DNA of 64,000 bases from Aequorivita lipolytica (GCF_007997135.1 NZ_VORU01000004.1:62001-126000); one strand, 5' to 3'; shown: positions 25,808 through 34,140, counted from the stretch's first letter. Numbers and translations: made by a program. The notes: generated from the sequence alone by a model not told the origin.

Positions 25808-26497
25808 ATGGCAAAGATATTAAAGATTAACGGGCTGGAAAAAACTTATAAAAGCGGTTCTAAGCAATTAACAGTCCTTCAAAATGTTTCATTTGACGTT
25901 GAAAAAGGACAAACATTCGCTATTGTTGGGCCGTCGGGAAGTGGAAAAACCACCTTATTGGGTTTATCCGCAGGCTTAGACACACCCAGTGCTGGCACAG
26001 TTGAATTATGCGGACATAATTTAAACACCCTTAATGAGGACGAACGAGCGCAACTTCGAAATGAAGAAGTGGGTTTTATTTTTCAAGATTTTCAATTATT
26101 ACCAACATTAACGGCCCTAGAAAATGTAAGTGTGCCTTTAGAGCTGCAAGGCGCCAAAAATGCCACTAGCAGAGCGAAAGAGTTATTGGAAAAAGTTGGT
26201 TTGGGAGATCGGGTTGCTCATTATCCATCACAATTATCTGGTGGCGAGCAGCAGCGAGTAGCAGTAGCAAGAGCATTTTCCAATAGTCCCACTATATTAT
26301 TTGCAGATGAACCTACCGGGAATCTAGATGAAGAAACAGGCGAGAAAGTAATACAGTTGCTTTTTAACCTTAATGAAGAAGCAGGAACAACGCTGGTGAT
26401 TATTACCCACGATTTAGATTTGGCTGCAAGAACACAGCAGATTTTAAGATTAAAAGGCGGCAAGATTTTAACGAATGAAACAACTGTAAAAATTTGA
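25808..26497 (+). CDS. ybbA: YbbA-like ABC transporter ATP-binding protein
   Basis: 229 residues. Walker A is GPSGSGKTTLLGL, the Q-loop FIFQDFQLLPTLTALENV, the signature LSGGEQQRVAVARAF, Walker B ILFADEPTGNLDEETG and the H-loop THD. The wording belongs to the MacB/LolD-like group whose partners are FtsX-domain permeases. It energises the YbbP permease encoded next, whose TTG start overlaps its TGA stop. The TesA-like esterase diverges upstream. Together this matches the conserved tesA-ybbA-ybbP neighbourhood. The cargo is unknown; lipid or lysophospholipid extraction is a common guess. Confidence 0.92.
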   Translation: MAKILKINGLEKTYKSGSKQLTVLQNVSFDVEKGQTFAIVGPSGSGKTTLLGLSAGLDTPSAGTVELCGHNLNTLNEDERAQLRNEEVGFIFQDFQLLPTLTALENVSVPLELQGAKNATSRAKELLEKVGLGDRVAHYPSQLSGGEQQRVAVARAFSNSPTILFADEPTGNLDEETGEKVIQLLFNLNEEAGTTLVIITHDLDLAARTQQILRLKGGKILTNETTVKI

Positions 26498-29037
26498 ACA
26501 AGTCTCAGTTAAAATCAAATAGCAACACTGCTTGGCTTTTTAAAATGGCATGGCGCGATGCAAAGGCAAGTAGGGCGCGATTACTACTTTTTATGGCTTC
26601 CATTATATTAGGGATTGCTGCAGTAGTTTCCATACAGTTGTTCAGCCAGAACCTAACAGCTAATATTCAACGGCAATCAAAATCTTTGATGGGTGCCGAT
26701 TTTCTTATTGATACTGATCAGCTTCCCAATGCGCGAGCGCAAGCAATTATTGATTCTTTAAAACCTGATGCATCTGAAGTAAACTTTGTATCGATGGTTG
26801 CTTTTCCTAAAAATGACGGTACTAAATTAGTGCGTGTTCGTGGATTACAAGGCGATTTTCCATTTTATGGTACTATTGAAACACAACCTGTTAACGCGGC
26901 AACAAACTATCAAGTTTCTGGGGGAGCTTTAGTAGATGCAACTTTAATGTTGCAATACAACCTTCAGGCTGGCGACTCTATTAAAATAGGCGAAATAACC
27001 CTTCCCATAGCTGGGGCATTAAAAGCTATTCCTGGTAATACGGCTGTTTCAACTGCTGTAGCACCCTTGGTACTAATTCCCTTTCGGTTTATAGAAGCCA
27101 CGGAATTGTTACAATTTGGAAGCCGAAAAGAATATCAGTTTTTTTACAGGCAACCCAATGTAGATTTGGTGGCGTTGGAAAAAAAGTTGCAACCTTTACT
27201 GGAGGCAGAAAATGCAGACTTAGATACGCACACCGGCACGAGCAGCAGATTGGGGCGCCGGTATGACAATGTAGGATCGTTCTTAAACCTAACCGCTTTC
27301 ATCGCGCTATTGCTAGGCTGTGTAGGTATTGCCAGCTCGGTAAATATCTATATCAAGGAAAAAATAAAAGCGATTGCAGTCTTAAAATGTCTGGGAGCGT
27401 CCAGAAAACAAAGCTTTTTAATTTTCTTGATTCAGATTGCAGGAATAGGAATTCTAGGAGGTTTTATTGGAACTATAGTAGGGGTAGGGCTTCAGGAACT
27501 TTTTCCTATTGTATTAAAGGAATTTTTGCCTTTCGATCTAACAATTAGTATAACCGCACAACCATTAATCATGGGGGTTCTTTTAGGTTTAGTAATGTCG
27601 GTTTTATTTGCATTACTGCCTTTATTGCGCACTTGGTATGTTTCGCCATTAGAAGTGCTGCGGTTTAGCGGGGACTCTTCAAAACAATCAAAGAATGCCA
27701 TATATGGTGTAATTACCGTGATTGTTTTGTTTTTATACGCCTTTTCCTTTTGGTTGCTTAAAGATTGGTTATATGCGCTAGCCTTTATCGGCGGGATTCT
27801 TGTAACCTTCGGGGTGCTCGCAGGTATTGCAACACTCACAATGAAATTGGTTAAAAACTATTTCCCCAAACGGGCACGTTTTACTACAAGACAGAGTTTG
27901 CTTAATTTATTCCGTCCCAACAACCAAACTATTGTGCTGCTGGTAGCTATTGGTTTGGGCACGTTTTTAATCAGTACCCTATACTTTACAAAGGATATTT
28001 TACTGGATAAAGCAGCCTTGGGCCAAACCTCAGAAAGTGCAAACCTGATAACTCTAGACGTGCAACCAGACCAAGTAGCTGAGGTGGCAAATACCTTTGA
28101 GGCGAATAATCTGAATGTATTAGATAATATTCCGCTGGTTACCATGCGTATGCACAGTATAAAAAATGAATTGGTAAACAAGCTGCGAACTGATAGTACG
28201 TCGCAAATAAAAGGATGGCTTTTAAATCACGAGTTTAGAACAACCTACCGCAGTGAACTTATAGATTCCGAAGAAATTGTAGCAGGGGAGTGGGTGGCTT
28301 TGCAAAAGGAAAAAGATACCATCCAAGTCTCCATCTCCGACAATCTTGCAGAAGATGCCAATGTAACTATTGGCGATTTTATTGTTTTTAATGTGCAAGG
28401 CGTACTTATGGAAACTGTTGTTAAGAGCATCCGAAAAGTAGATTGGACAAATCTGCAACCTAATTTTACAATCGTTTTTCCAACAGGAGTTTTGGAAAAC
28501 GCGCCACAGTTTAATGTATTGACAACCTATGCCCCAACTGAGGAGAGTTCAGCTACCTTACAACGAGACTTGGTTAGTAAATTCCCCAATGTGTCTGTTA
28601 TTGATCTAAGACAGATGTTCACAGTAGTAGAAGATATACTGGATAAGGTTTCGTGGATTATTAATTTCATGGCATTTTTTAGCATCCTTACAGGCATTAT
28701 TGTTTTAATAGGCTCTGTGCGTACCAGCAAATACCAGCGAATAAAAGAAAGTGTTTTACTGCGAACCTTGGGCGCAAAAAACAAACAAATACTAACTATT
28801 ACCGCCCTGGAATATCTATTTCTAGGAATTTTGGGAAGTCTCTTGGGAATACTTTTGGCGCTGGGTAGCAGTTTGCTGTTGGCGGTATTTGTATTTGAAG
28901 AACCCTTTACGCCTTCGCTAATTCCATTTTTGGTTTTTCTACCCGGAATCTCCCTCTTGGTTTTGGGGATTGGGTTGAGTAATATTCGGGAAGTTTTGAG
29001 GAGCTCTCCTTTGGAGGTGCTTCGGAAGAGTGGGTAG
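26494..29037 (+). CDS. ybbP: YbbP-like FtsX-domain ABC permease
   Basis: 847 residues. It starts with TTG at 26494, overlapping the ybbA stop (an ATG at 26545 is the alternative). The order is an N-terminal helix (LLLFMASIILGIAAVVSIQL), a periplasmic domain, one FtsX block of helices (about 265-385), further helices near 405-460 and 480-500, a second periplasmic domain (about 520-700) and a second FtsX block to the end. This ten-helix, double-FtsX layout is the YbbP type. The last residues, IREVLRSSPLEVLRKSG, are repeated as a degenerate copy 1.3 kb downstream at 30290-30358, which shows that the 3' end of this gene has been duplicated or replaced. A repeat island starts within 60 bp of the stop codon. 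Confidence 0.91.
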   Translation: MNKSQLKSNSNTAWLFKMAWRDAKASRARLLLFMASIILGIAAVVSIQLFSQNLTANIQRQSKSLMGADFLIDTDQLPNARAQAIIDSLKPDASEVNFVSMVAFPKNDGTKLVRVRGLQGDFPFYGTIETQPVNAATNYQVSGGALVDATLMLQYNLQAGDSIKIGEITLPIAGALKAIPGNTAVSTAVAPLVLIPFRFIEATELLQFGSRKEYQFFYRQPNVDLVALEKKLQPLLEAENADLDTHTGTSSRLGRRYDNVGSFLNLTAFIALLLGCVGIASSVNIYIKEKIKAIAVLKCLGASRKQSFLIFLIQIAGIGILGGFIGTIVGVGLQELFPIVLKEFLPFDLTISITAQPLIMGVLLGLVMSVLFALLPLLRTWYVSPLEVLRFSGDSSKQSKNAIYGVITVIVLFLYAFSFWLLKDWLYALAFIGGILVTFGVLAGIATLTMKLVKNYFPKRARFTTRQSLLNLFRPNNQTIVLLVAIGLGTFLISTLYFTKDILLDKAALGQTSESANLITLDVQPDQVAEVANTFEANNLNVLDNIPLVTMRMHSIKNELVNKLRTDSTSQIKGWLLNHEFRTTYRSELIDSEEIVAGEWVALQKEKDTIQVSISDNLAEDANVTIGDFIVFNVQGVLMETVVKSIRKVDWTNLQPNFTIVFPTGVLENAPQFNVLTTYAPTEESSATLQRDLVSKFPNVSVIDLRQMFTVVEDILDKVSWIINFMAFFSILTGIIVLIGSVRTSKYQRIKESVLLRTLGAKNKQILTITALEYLFLGILGSLLGILLALGSSLLLAVFVFEEPFTPSLIPFLVFLPGISLLVLGIGLSNIREVLRSSPLEVLRKSG

Positions 29038-29087
29038 TGAGTTGTTGGTTTAATTTTTCAGGACGAGACAGGGGGATTTGGCTTGTG

Positions 29088-29285
29088 GTGGCCTCGATAC
29101 TAATTTCAAAGCCGCTCCGCTTTTTTGAGATTCACTCGGACACCGCGATTATCTGTACTTTGATTTGATGTGATGTAGGTTCCTGAGTGACCGACGATAG
29201 GAGGTTGTATCGAAGGGTCCGGGATTGGTATCCTCGATACTAATTTCAAAGCCGCTACGCTTTTTTGAAATTCACTCGGACACCA
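29088..29285. repeat. Flavobacterial CTCGATAC/CTCGGACACC repeat array, left block
   Basis: One 140-bp unit plus the first part of a second. Two X elements start at 29092 and 29232. Each runs CCTCGATAC, an inverted repeat of AATTTCAAA and TTTGAAATT type around a GC-containing loop, then TCACTCGGACACC. Between them lies one X' element in which the boundary words appear in reverse orientation (CCTGAGTGA ... GTATCGAAGG). The block is 48-250 bp from the 3' end of the GIY-YIG gene, and the matching right block lies on its other side. Confidence 0.85.
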
Positions 29286-29333
29286 GGGAGATTTAGCTTT
29301 GAATTTTAGAATTTACTCAGTTACCCAGGATAA

Positions 29334-29624
29334 TTATTTTCTGAAAACTTTTTTAGCCAATTTAGGTAATAAATAATTTTCTCCAGAGATTAATGCTTCT
29401 TTCTTTTTTCGAGACCATCGCTGTACTTGTTTTTCTCTGTAAAAGGCTGAATCTATTCTGTCATATTCTTCAAAATAAATCAGTTTGACGGGCAGCCTGT
29501 TTTTTGTGTAATTTGATCCTTCACCTGTTTGGTGTTGGATGAATCTTAATTCCAAATCTTTTGTGCTTCCTGTATAATAGGTGTCATCATTGCATAGTAA
29601 TATGTACATAAAGCCTTTGGACAT
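29334..29624 (-). CDS. Single-domain GIY-YIG nuclease (UPF0213/Ssn-like)
   Basis: 96 residues, a bare GIY-YIG catalytic domain. The motif reads MYILLCND-x-x-YYTG, with Tyr7 and Tyr17 at the two signature tyrosines. Arg27 (LELRF), YTKNRLPVKLIY and the metal-binding Glu64 (FYREKQVQRW) follow, then a basic tail. It is the length of the COG2827/UPF0213 group. Members of this group have been reported, as I recall, to be site-specific single-stranded DNA nucleases (Ssn family) whose targets are repeated sequences in the host genome. Here blocks of a 138-140-bp palindromic repeat flank the gene on both sides. It is alone on the minus strand within an intergenic island. Its target being the flanking repeat is inference. 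Confidence 0.9.
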   Translation of the reverse strand: MSKGFMYILLCNDDTYYTGSTKDLELRFIQHQTGEGSNYTKNRLPVKLIYFEEYDRIDSAFYREKQVQRWSRKKKEALISGENYLLPKLAKKVFRK

Positions 29625-29654
29625 ATTATAAAGTTATTAAATATTTAGAAATTT

Positions 29655-29989
29655 GGTGTCCTCGATACAAATTTCACTTCGCTTTGCTCTTTGAAATTCA
29701 CTCGGACACCGGGATTTATCTGTACTTTGATTTGACGTGATGTAGGTCCTGAGTGACCGACGATAGGAGGTTGTATCGAAGGGTCCGGGATTGGTGTCCT
29801 CGATACAAATTTCACTTCGCTTTGCTCTTTGAAATTCACTCGGACACCGGGATTTATCTGTACTTTGATTTGACGTGATGTAGGTCCTGAGTGACCGACG
29901 ATAGGAGGTTGTATCGAAGGGTCCGGGATTGGTATCCTCGATACTAATTTCAAAGCGGCTACGCTTTTTTGAAATTCACTCGGACACCG
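29655..29989. repeat. Flavobacterial CTCGATAC/CTCGGACACC repeat array, right block
   Basis: Two full tandem units with a period of exactly 138 bp (X elements at 29660 and 29798) and a third partial X at 29936. The arms GGTGTCC and GGACACC plus AAATTTCA and TGAAATT make a long hairpin. Loop sequences differ: X3 and X4 share CTTCGCTTTGCTCT, while X5 is like the left block (AAGCGGCTACGC). X' elements with reversed boundary words lie between them. The first two units are almost identical, which implies recent duplication. The block begins 31 bp upstream of the GIY-YIG start codon. Confidence 0.87.
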
Positions 29990-30212
29990 TTTGTGATTAT
30001 AGCTTCTATTTATAAAGGGCTCGTAATGAAAGCTCCTTCCCCACAGCAAAAACTTCAATAAAACACCCGCACTTCATAATAGGGGAAGGTGGCCACTTGC
30101 GAAATATTTAAAATAGAAACATAAAATTTTAACTTGGTGCTATTAACTCCCTTTAAACCCACCTTCTCTAACCCTTCCCCAATACTTGTTCGAACATTGT
30201 TCAAAGAAATAC

Positions 30213-30286
30213 CCCACGTTGGCGCGGGCGTCTCGCCCGTGTTCCCCCGCAAAGTTAACTCCAAATATTTACGGCAAGAGCGAGAC
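30213..30286. repeat. GGCGCGGGCGTCTCGCCCGTG dispersed repeat, copy 1
   Basis: About 75 bp. It opens with CCCACGTTGGCG, contains the hairpin CGGGCG-TCT-CGCCCG, and ends CGGCAAGAGCGAGAC. Copy 2 at 31868-31942 matches it along its whole length. It is much richer in GC than the flanks. It stops 3 bp before the relic of the ybbP tail. Between 29990 and 30212 I see no gene, only short AT-rich and C-rich stretches. Confidence 0.8.
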
Positions 30287-30289
30287 GCT

Positions 30290-30358
30290 ATTGGATTGAG
30301 CAATATTAGTCAAGTTTTAAGTAGCTCTTCTCTGGAGGTTCTTAGGAAGAGTGGGTAA
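30290..30358 (+). pseudogene. Relic of a second ybbP 3' end
   Basis: Translates as IGLSNISQVLSSSSLEVLRKSG followed by a stop, against IGLSNIREVLRSSPLEVLRKSG at the end of ybbP. Similarity continues past the stop codon (TTGTTAATTTAATTTTT against TTGTTGGTTTAATTTTT) to about 30380, so this is a DNA-level copy of the gene end and its flank. Only the last 22 codons remain. Many third-position changes mean it is not a fresh duplication; it may be the tail of an older resident ybbP that was displaced. Confidence 0.8.
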
Positions 30359-30583
30359 TGGATTGTTAATTTAATTTTTAGAATTAAAATCATAAAAATG
30401 TTTTCTGTTTCAGGTTGGAAATAGGAAGCATTTTTTTTGTGTTATTACTTTTTTTGTTGGAATGCGGAATCCCGTAAAGATGGGTGGGGGATTTGGTTTA
30501 TATTTGAAAAATCAATAATTGAGGTGCTGCATATATGCGATATATACGTAATGCCTATATCCATATCTTAGCCTTAATAAAAA

Positions 30584-31747
30584 ATGATACTTATAGACAA
30601 ACCATATATTTCAGATTTTCTGGTAAGAACTATTAAAGAAAATAATTTTGAAATTATTGCTACTAAAGAAGCAAAGTCATTGATTAATGATGATTCTATG
30701 AATTGGATTTCGGAAAAGAATGCGAAAAATAAAATTATAAACAGCCCAAACCCTCTTATTTATACAAATTCTGAGAATTCATTAACATGGATTTTCAACA
30801 ATCTAAAAGCAACTAACCTACCTAACCAAATAAGATTATTTAAAGACAAACTTAAATTTAGAGAACTAACTAAAGATTTGTTTCCTAATTTCATGTTTAG
30901 AAAAATTAAAATAGATGAAATTCAAACCTTAGATATTGATGAATTAAAACTACCATTTGTTATTAAGCCTTCATTAGGTTTTTTTAGTATTGGAGTGCAT
31001 ATCGTGAATAACAAGTCTGATTGGTATGCTGCTCAAAAAGAATTAAACTATGATAATCTAAAAAGTATTTACCCTAAAGAAGTAATGGATGCTTCTACTT
31101 TTATTATAGAAGAATACATAGAAGGAGAAGAATTCGCCATAGATGCCTATTTTAATAATGATGGAGAAGTAGTTATTCTAAATATTCTACATCATAAATT
31201 TTCTTCACGTACTGATGTAAGTGATAGGGTTTACTCCACTTCTCAAAGCATAATTCGTAAGTACAAAGAAAGCGTTGAAGCGTTTTTAAAACCCATAGGG
31301 AAAAAAGCGGATTTGAAAAACTTTCCTTTACATGTAGAGGTTAGAATTGATAAAAAAGGAATACTAAAACCAATAGAAATAAACCCGCAACGATTTGGAG
31401 GGTGGTGTACAACTGGCGATCTTTCATGGTATGCATTTAAGTTTAATTCATACCAATATTTCATTCAAAATAAAAAACCGAATTGGGATGAAATTTTCAA
31501 AAACAAGAAAGATGAAATTTATAGCATTATTTTATTAAACAATAATTCAGGTTTTAAACCATCAGAAATTTCTCATTTTGATTTTGATGCGCTGAAACAA
31601 GATTTAGAAAATGTATTAGTTGTCAGAAAATTGGATTTTAACAAATACCCTGCATTTGGATTCTTATTTACTGAAACAAGTGAAGGAAATGAAAAAGAAC
31701 TGAAAGGAATACTAAATTCTGATTTAAGTAAATATATTAGAAAATAG
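30584..31747 (+). CDS. ATP-grasp family ligase-like protein
   Basis: 387 residues. There is an N-terminal pre-ATP-grasp region, then ATP-grasp elements: LPFVIKPSLGFFSIGVH (nucleotide-binding Lys and loop, near 125-140), FIIEEYIEGEEFAIDAYF (hinge, near 180-200) and LKPIEINPQRFGG (metal-binding Glu/Asn, near 260). ATP-grasp enzymes join a carboxylate to an amine or thiol through an acylphosphate. The acceptor is unknown. The gene looks more AT-rich and uses more AAA/ATT codons than its neighbours. It stands alone between two copies of the GGCGCGGGCG repeat (30213 and 31868), which suggests an acquired accessory gene. The 203 bp before it (30381-30583) show no recognisable feature. Confidence 0.82.
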   Translation: MILIDKPYISDFLVRTIKENNFEIIATKEAKSLINDDSMNWISEKNAKNKIINSPNPLIYTNSENSLTWIFNNLKATNLPNQIRLFKDKLKFRELTKDLFPNFMFRKIKIDEIQTLDIDELKLPFVIKPSLGFFSIGVHIVNNKSDWYAAQKELNYDNLKSIYPKEVMDASTFIIEEYIEGEEFAIDAYFNNDGEVVILNILHHKFSSRTDVSDRVYSTSQSIIRKYKESVEAFLKPIGKKADLKNFPLHVEVRIDKKGILKPIEINPQRFGGWCTTGDLSWYAFKFNSYQYFIQNKKPNWDEIFKNKKDEIYSIILLNNNSGFKPSEISHFDFDALKQDLENVLVVRKLDFNKYPAFGFLFTETSEGNEKELKGILNSDLSKYIRK

Positions 31748-31867
31748 AAATTACTAAGGCTAACAAAAAATATAGTGCATTTGGCAGACAATGCTAAATA
31801 TGAAGATGATAGCAATAAATAAACAAAGTAGTAAACTGAAAATTTGGAGCGTTGAAATGCCAAACGT

Positions 31868-31942
31868 CCCACGCTGGCGCGGGCGTCTCGCCCGTGTCCC
31901 CCGCAAAGCTAGTCTCCAAACCTTTACGGCACGAGCGAGACC
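31868..31942. repeat. GGCGCGGGCGTCTCGCCCGTG dispersed repeat, copy 2
   Basis: A direct repeat of 30213-30286 in the same orientation, with a few base changes: CCCACGCTGGCG, hairpin CGGGCG-TCT-CGCCCG, end CGGCACGAGCGAGAC. The two copies bracket the ybbP relic and the ATP-grasp gene. The remainder of the 325-bp gap 31748-32072 shows no gene; only AT-rich sequence before the next start codon. Confidence 0.8.
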
Positions 31943-32072
31943 ATCGTGCTAGCCGCGCAGGTTGCTAGATTAGCTCATAAAAATCTAATACCTAAAATTC
32001 TAACCCGTTCCAATATCCTATAATCCCCCAAAATTCCGTATCTTAAACCTTCACTTTTTAAAAATCTTAACT

Positions 32073-32657
32073 ATGAAAAAACTACTAATCATCCTCGCCT
32101 TTGCATTTAGCTTTTCAGCATTCTCACAAAGCAAAATTTTATCAAAAAACATACAGATAAAAACCGCAATGCTAGCCGCCCCCGATATGTATCAGGAAGG
32201 TGCAACTGTTCTTGGTTATAATGACGAAGGAAAACTTATCACTTTAAGAGAAGGAACAAATGGAATGGTCTGCATAGCAGACGATCCAAACAAGGAAGGA
32301 ATAAGCGTAGCCTGTTACGGCGCCGAACTGGAACCTTTTATGGCACGTGGCCGAGAATTGGCCGCTGAAGGAAAGTCCAATGAAGAAAAAAGTGAAGCTC
32401 GAAAAAATGAAATAGATGCCGGAACTTTAAAAATGCCAGTAGAACCATCTATGACGTATATATTAGCCGGTGAAGAAAAAGATTATAATCCCGAAACCGG
32501 CGAACTTCTAAATAGTAAAATACGCTACGTACTTTACAAACCCTATATGACTGGCAAAAGCACAGGATTGCCCACAAAGCCACAAGCACCCGGAATGCCT
32601 TGGTTGATGGATGCGGGCACACATCGATCTCATATAATGATTACGCCTGCAAATTAG
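32073..32657 (+). CDS. Exported protein of unknown function
   Basis: 194 residues. A clear signal peptide (MKKLLIILAFAFSFSAFSQS) is cleaved near residue 20 after FSQ. The mature part has no membrane segment. Readable stretches are AAPDMYQEGATVLGYND, MVCIADDPNKEGISVACYG (two Cys that could pair), MARGRELAAEGKS and a C-terminal GMPWLMDAGTHRSHIMI. I do not recognise a family. The His near the end (THRSH) and the acidic middle could bind metal, but this is only a guess. It is alone on the plus strand, with repeat-containing gaps on both sides. Confidence 0.7.
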   Translation: MKKLLIILAFAFSFSAFSQSKILSKNIQIKTAMLAAPDMYQEGATVLGYNDEGKLITLREGTNGMVCIADDPNKEGISVACYGAELEPFMARGRELAAEGKSNEEKSEARKNEIDAGTLKMPVEPSMTYILAGEEKDYNPETGELLNSKIRYVLYKPYMTGKSTGLPTKPQAPGMPWLMDAGTHRSHIMITPAN

Positions 32658-32694
32658 TAGTCAGTAGTCAGTATTCAGTAGTCAGTAGTCAGTA
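32658..32694. repeat. Heptamer tandem repeat (TAGTCAG type)
   Basis: Five or so imperfect copies of TAGTCAG/TATTCAG begin directly at the stop codon of the preceding gene. The remaining part of the gap 32658-32978 holds the GTAAT/GTTAC operator at 32898 and otherwise nothing recognisable. Confidence 0.75.
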
Positions 32695-32897
32695 TGCGGT
32701 AGACGGGAGACAGGTGAGTTAGGACTTATTTTGAACATTTCACATCAAATATTTATTTTGAATCATATGCGTTTAAAACAGTTGATGATAGTCTTATGTC
32801 CTACGTCTATAAGTCCTAAGTGAGAAAAGTCGAAGGTCAAACTACACAACCTTTGAGGTTGAACCTATTAAATAAACAATGAAAAATCTTGACTTGT

Positions 32898-32941
32898 GTA
32901 ATCTTTGTTACAGAACTTCTCGTTTTGCAAGCTTACATTTG
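32898..32941 (+). promoter_or_regulatory. GTAAT-N4-GTTAC operator with consensus -7 element before DUF302 gene
   Basis: GTAAT-CTTT-GTTAC at 32898-32911, one mismatch to the GTAAC palindrome. TACATTTG, a full match to TAnnTTTG, begins at 32934, exactly 35 bp from the first base of the inner 12-mer. The start codon is at 32979. Confidence 0.62.
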
Positions 32942-32978
32942 TTTAAGTTCGTTGAAGTAAATTAAATAATCAAAAATC

Positions 32979-33368
32979 ATGAGTTACTACATTAGCACCA
33001 CATTAAAAAACACAACTTTTCAAGAAGCTATTGAAAAAACAACGGCAGCTTTAAAGGAAGAAGGCTTCGGTGTTTTGACCGAAATAGACCTTAAAGCCAC
33101 ATTAAAAAAGAAATTGGATGCCGATTTCTACAACTACACTATTCTCGGCGCGTGTAATCCAAAAATGGCGTATCAAGCGCTACAAGCTGAAAACAAAATT
33201 GGGACGATGCTTCCGTGCAACGTAATAGTTCAGGAACGCAAACCCGGAATTATTGAGGTTTCGGCAGTAGATCCGGCGGCTTCGATGATGGCAGTGGAAA
33301 ATGATTCTTTGGTAGATATAGCTAAAGATGTTCAACAGAGGTTGACCAAAGTTATTCAGAGTATTTAG
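32979..33368 (+). CDS. DUF302 domain protein
   Basis: 129 residues, one complete DUF302 domain. FQEAIEKTTAALKEEGFGVL, then TILGACNPKMAYQALQAE and GTMLPCNVIVQE with its two Cys (GAC and LPC) are family features. DUF302 proteins are small and cytoplasmic or periplasmic. They have been linked to sulfur and heavy-metal metabolism and often sit near sulfide-oxidation or electron-transfer genes. No signal peptide is seen. A cytochrome b561-like gene follows 30 bp later in the same direction, so the two are probably co-transcribed from the GTAAC-class promoter upstream. That promoter class is shared with SQR and peroxiredoxin. Confidence 0.9.
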   Translation: MSYYISTTLKNTTFQEAIEKTTAALKEEGFGVLTEIDLKATLKKKLDADFYNYTILGACNPKMAYQALQAENKIGTMLPCNVIVQERKPGIIEVSAVDPAASMMAVENDSLVDIAKDVQQRLTKVIQSI

Positions 33369-33398
33369 AAACACATTAATTTAAATTCAATAAGTCCA

Positions 33399-33971
33399 AT
33401 GGAAACTGTACACTATTCTAAAATCTATAGAATTATCCACTGGGCCATCGCGGTTTCTTTTCTGCTTTTACTGATTACTATTTTTCTGAGATTGACTTGG
33501 ATGAATAAAAATAATATGGCAGATATTATCCAAACTTATCTAGGTGGTACCGATCAGTCATTGTCTCGGGAGCAGCTTATTGTTTTAGCAAAACAAATAC
33601 GAAAACCTATGTGGGACTGGCATATATATTTAGGTTATGTTTTAACCGGTTTATTTAGTTTGCGCTTTATTTTGCCCTTTTTTGGAACAATGAAGTTTCA
33701 AAGTCCTTTGGCTAAAAACTTAACTTTAAAACAGAAATTTCAGAAATGGACGTATATCATTTTTTATGTATGTGTTGTAGTTTCCTTGGTTACCGGGCTT
33801 ATAATAGTTTGGGGGCCAAAAACTTTGAAAGATCCAATGGAAGAAATTCACATACTTGGTATTTATTACTTGATAGCATTTATTGTAATCCACGTTGGCG
33901 GAATATTAGTTGCAGAATTTACAAATCAAAAAGGAATCATCTCAAGAATAATAAGAGGTTCCGATGATTGA
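33399..33971 (+). CDS. Cytochrome b561-type membrane cytochrome
   Basis: 190 residues with four membrane helices. His residues stand where b561/Ni-hydrogenase-type cytochrome b proteins hold two haems: RIIHWAIAVSF in helix 1, WDWHIYLGYVL in helix 2, and EIHILGIYYLIAFIVIHVGG covering helix 4. It would pass electrons between the quinone pool and a periplasmic partner. Its partner here is unclear; the preceding DUF302 gene is 30 bp away and probably co-transcribed. A strong hairpin with a T-run (34047-34077) lies 76 bp after the stop and ends this unit. Confidence 0.86.
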   Translation: METVHYSKIYRIIHWAIAVSFLLLLITIFLRLTWMNKNNMADIIQTYLGGTDQSLSREQLIVLAKQIRKPMWDWHIYLGYVLTGLFSLRFILPFFGTMKFQSPLAKNLTLKQKFQKWTYIIFYVCVVVSLVTGLIIVWGPKTLKDPMEEIHILGIYYLIAFIVIHVGGILVAEFTNQKGIISRIIRGSDD

Positions 33972-34046
33972 TTAAGATAAAGAAAGTATTTAGGAACGTT
34001 TCGTGGTTGGTTCGTTCCTAAAGAGTGTAGATTTAATTGGTTAGTA

Positions 34047-34077
34047 AAAAGCATCCTGAAAAGGGTGCTTTTTTTTA
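34047..34077 (+). terminator. Rho-independent terminator after the cytochrome b561 gene
   Basis: Stem AGCATCC (34051-34057) pairs with GGGTGCT (34064-34070), with one G-T pair and a 6-base loop, preceded by four A and followed by a run of T. It fits the end of the DUF302-cytochrome b transcript. Confidence 0.8.
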
Positions 34078-34140
34078 TACTGATATTAAATGTCCAAAGG
34101 TATACTGTCCGCCTAGACCAATAATATTGATTCTAAATAA

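Noticed and set aside
29655-29989. Possible CRISPR-like array
   Set aside because: The units are 138 bp, mostly identical along their whole length and palindromic, with no alternation of short repeats and unique spacers, and no cas genes nearby.
29645-30058. A 137-codon minus-strand ORF with an internal 46-residue repeat
   Set aside because: It is the conceptual translation of the 138-bp palindromic repeat (138 = 46 codons, so the frame stays open). Its periodicity comes from the DNA repeat, not from a protein.
30134-30358. 74-codon plus-strand ORF ending in the ybbP-like tail
   Set aside because: Only the last 22 codons resemble a protein. The rest is C-rich intergenic and repeat sequence, so it is a relic and not a gene.
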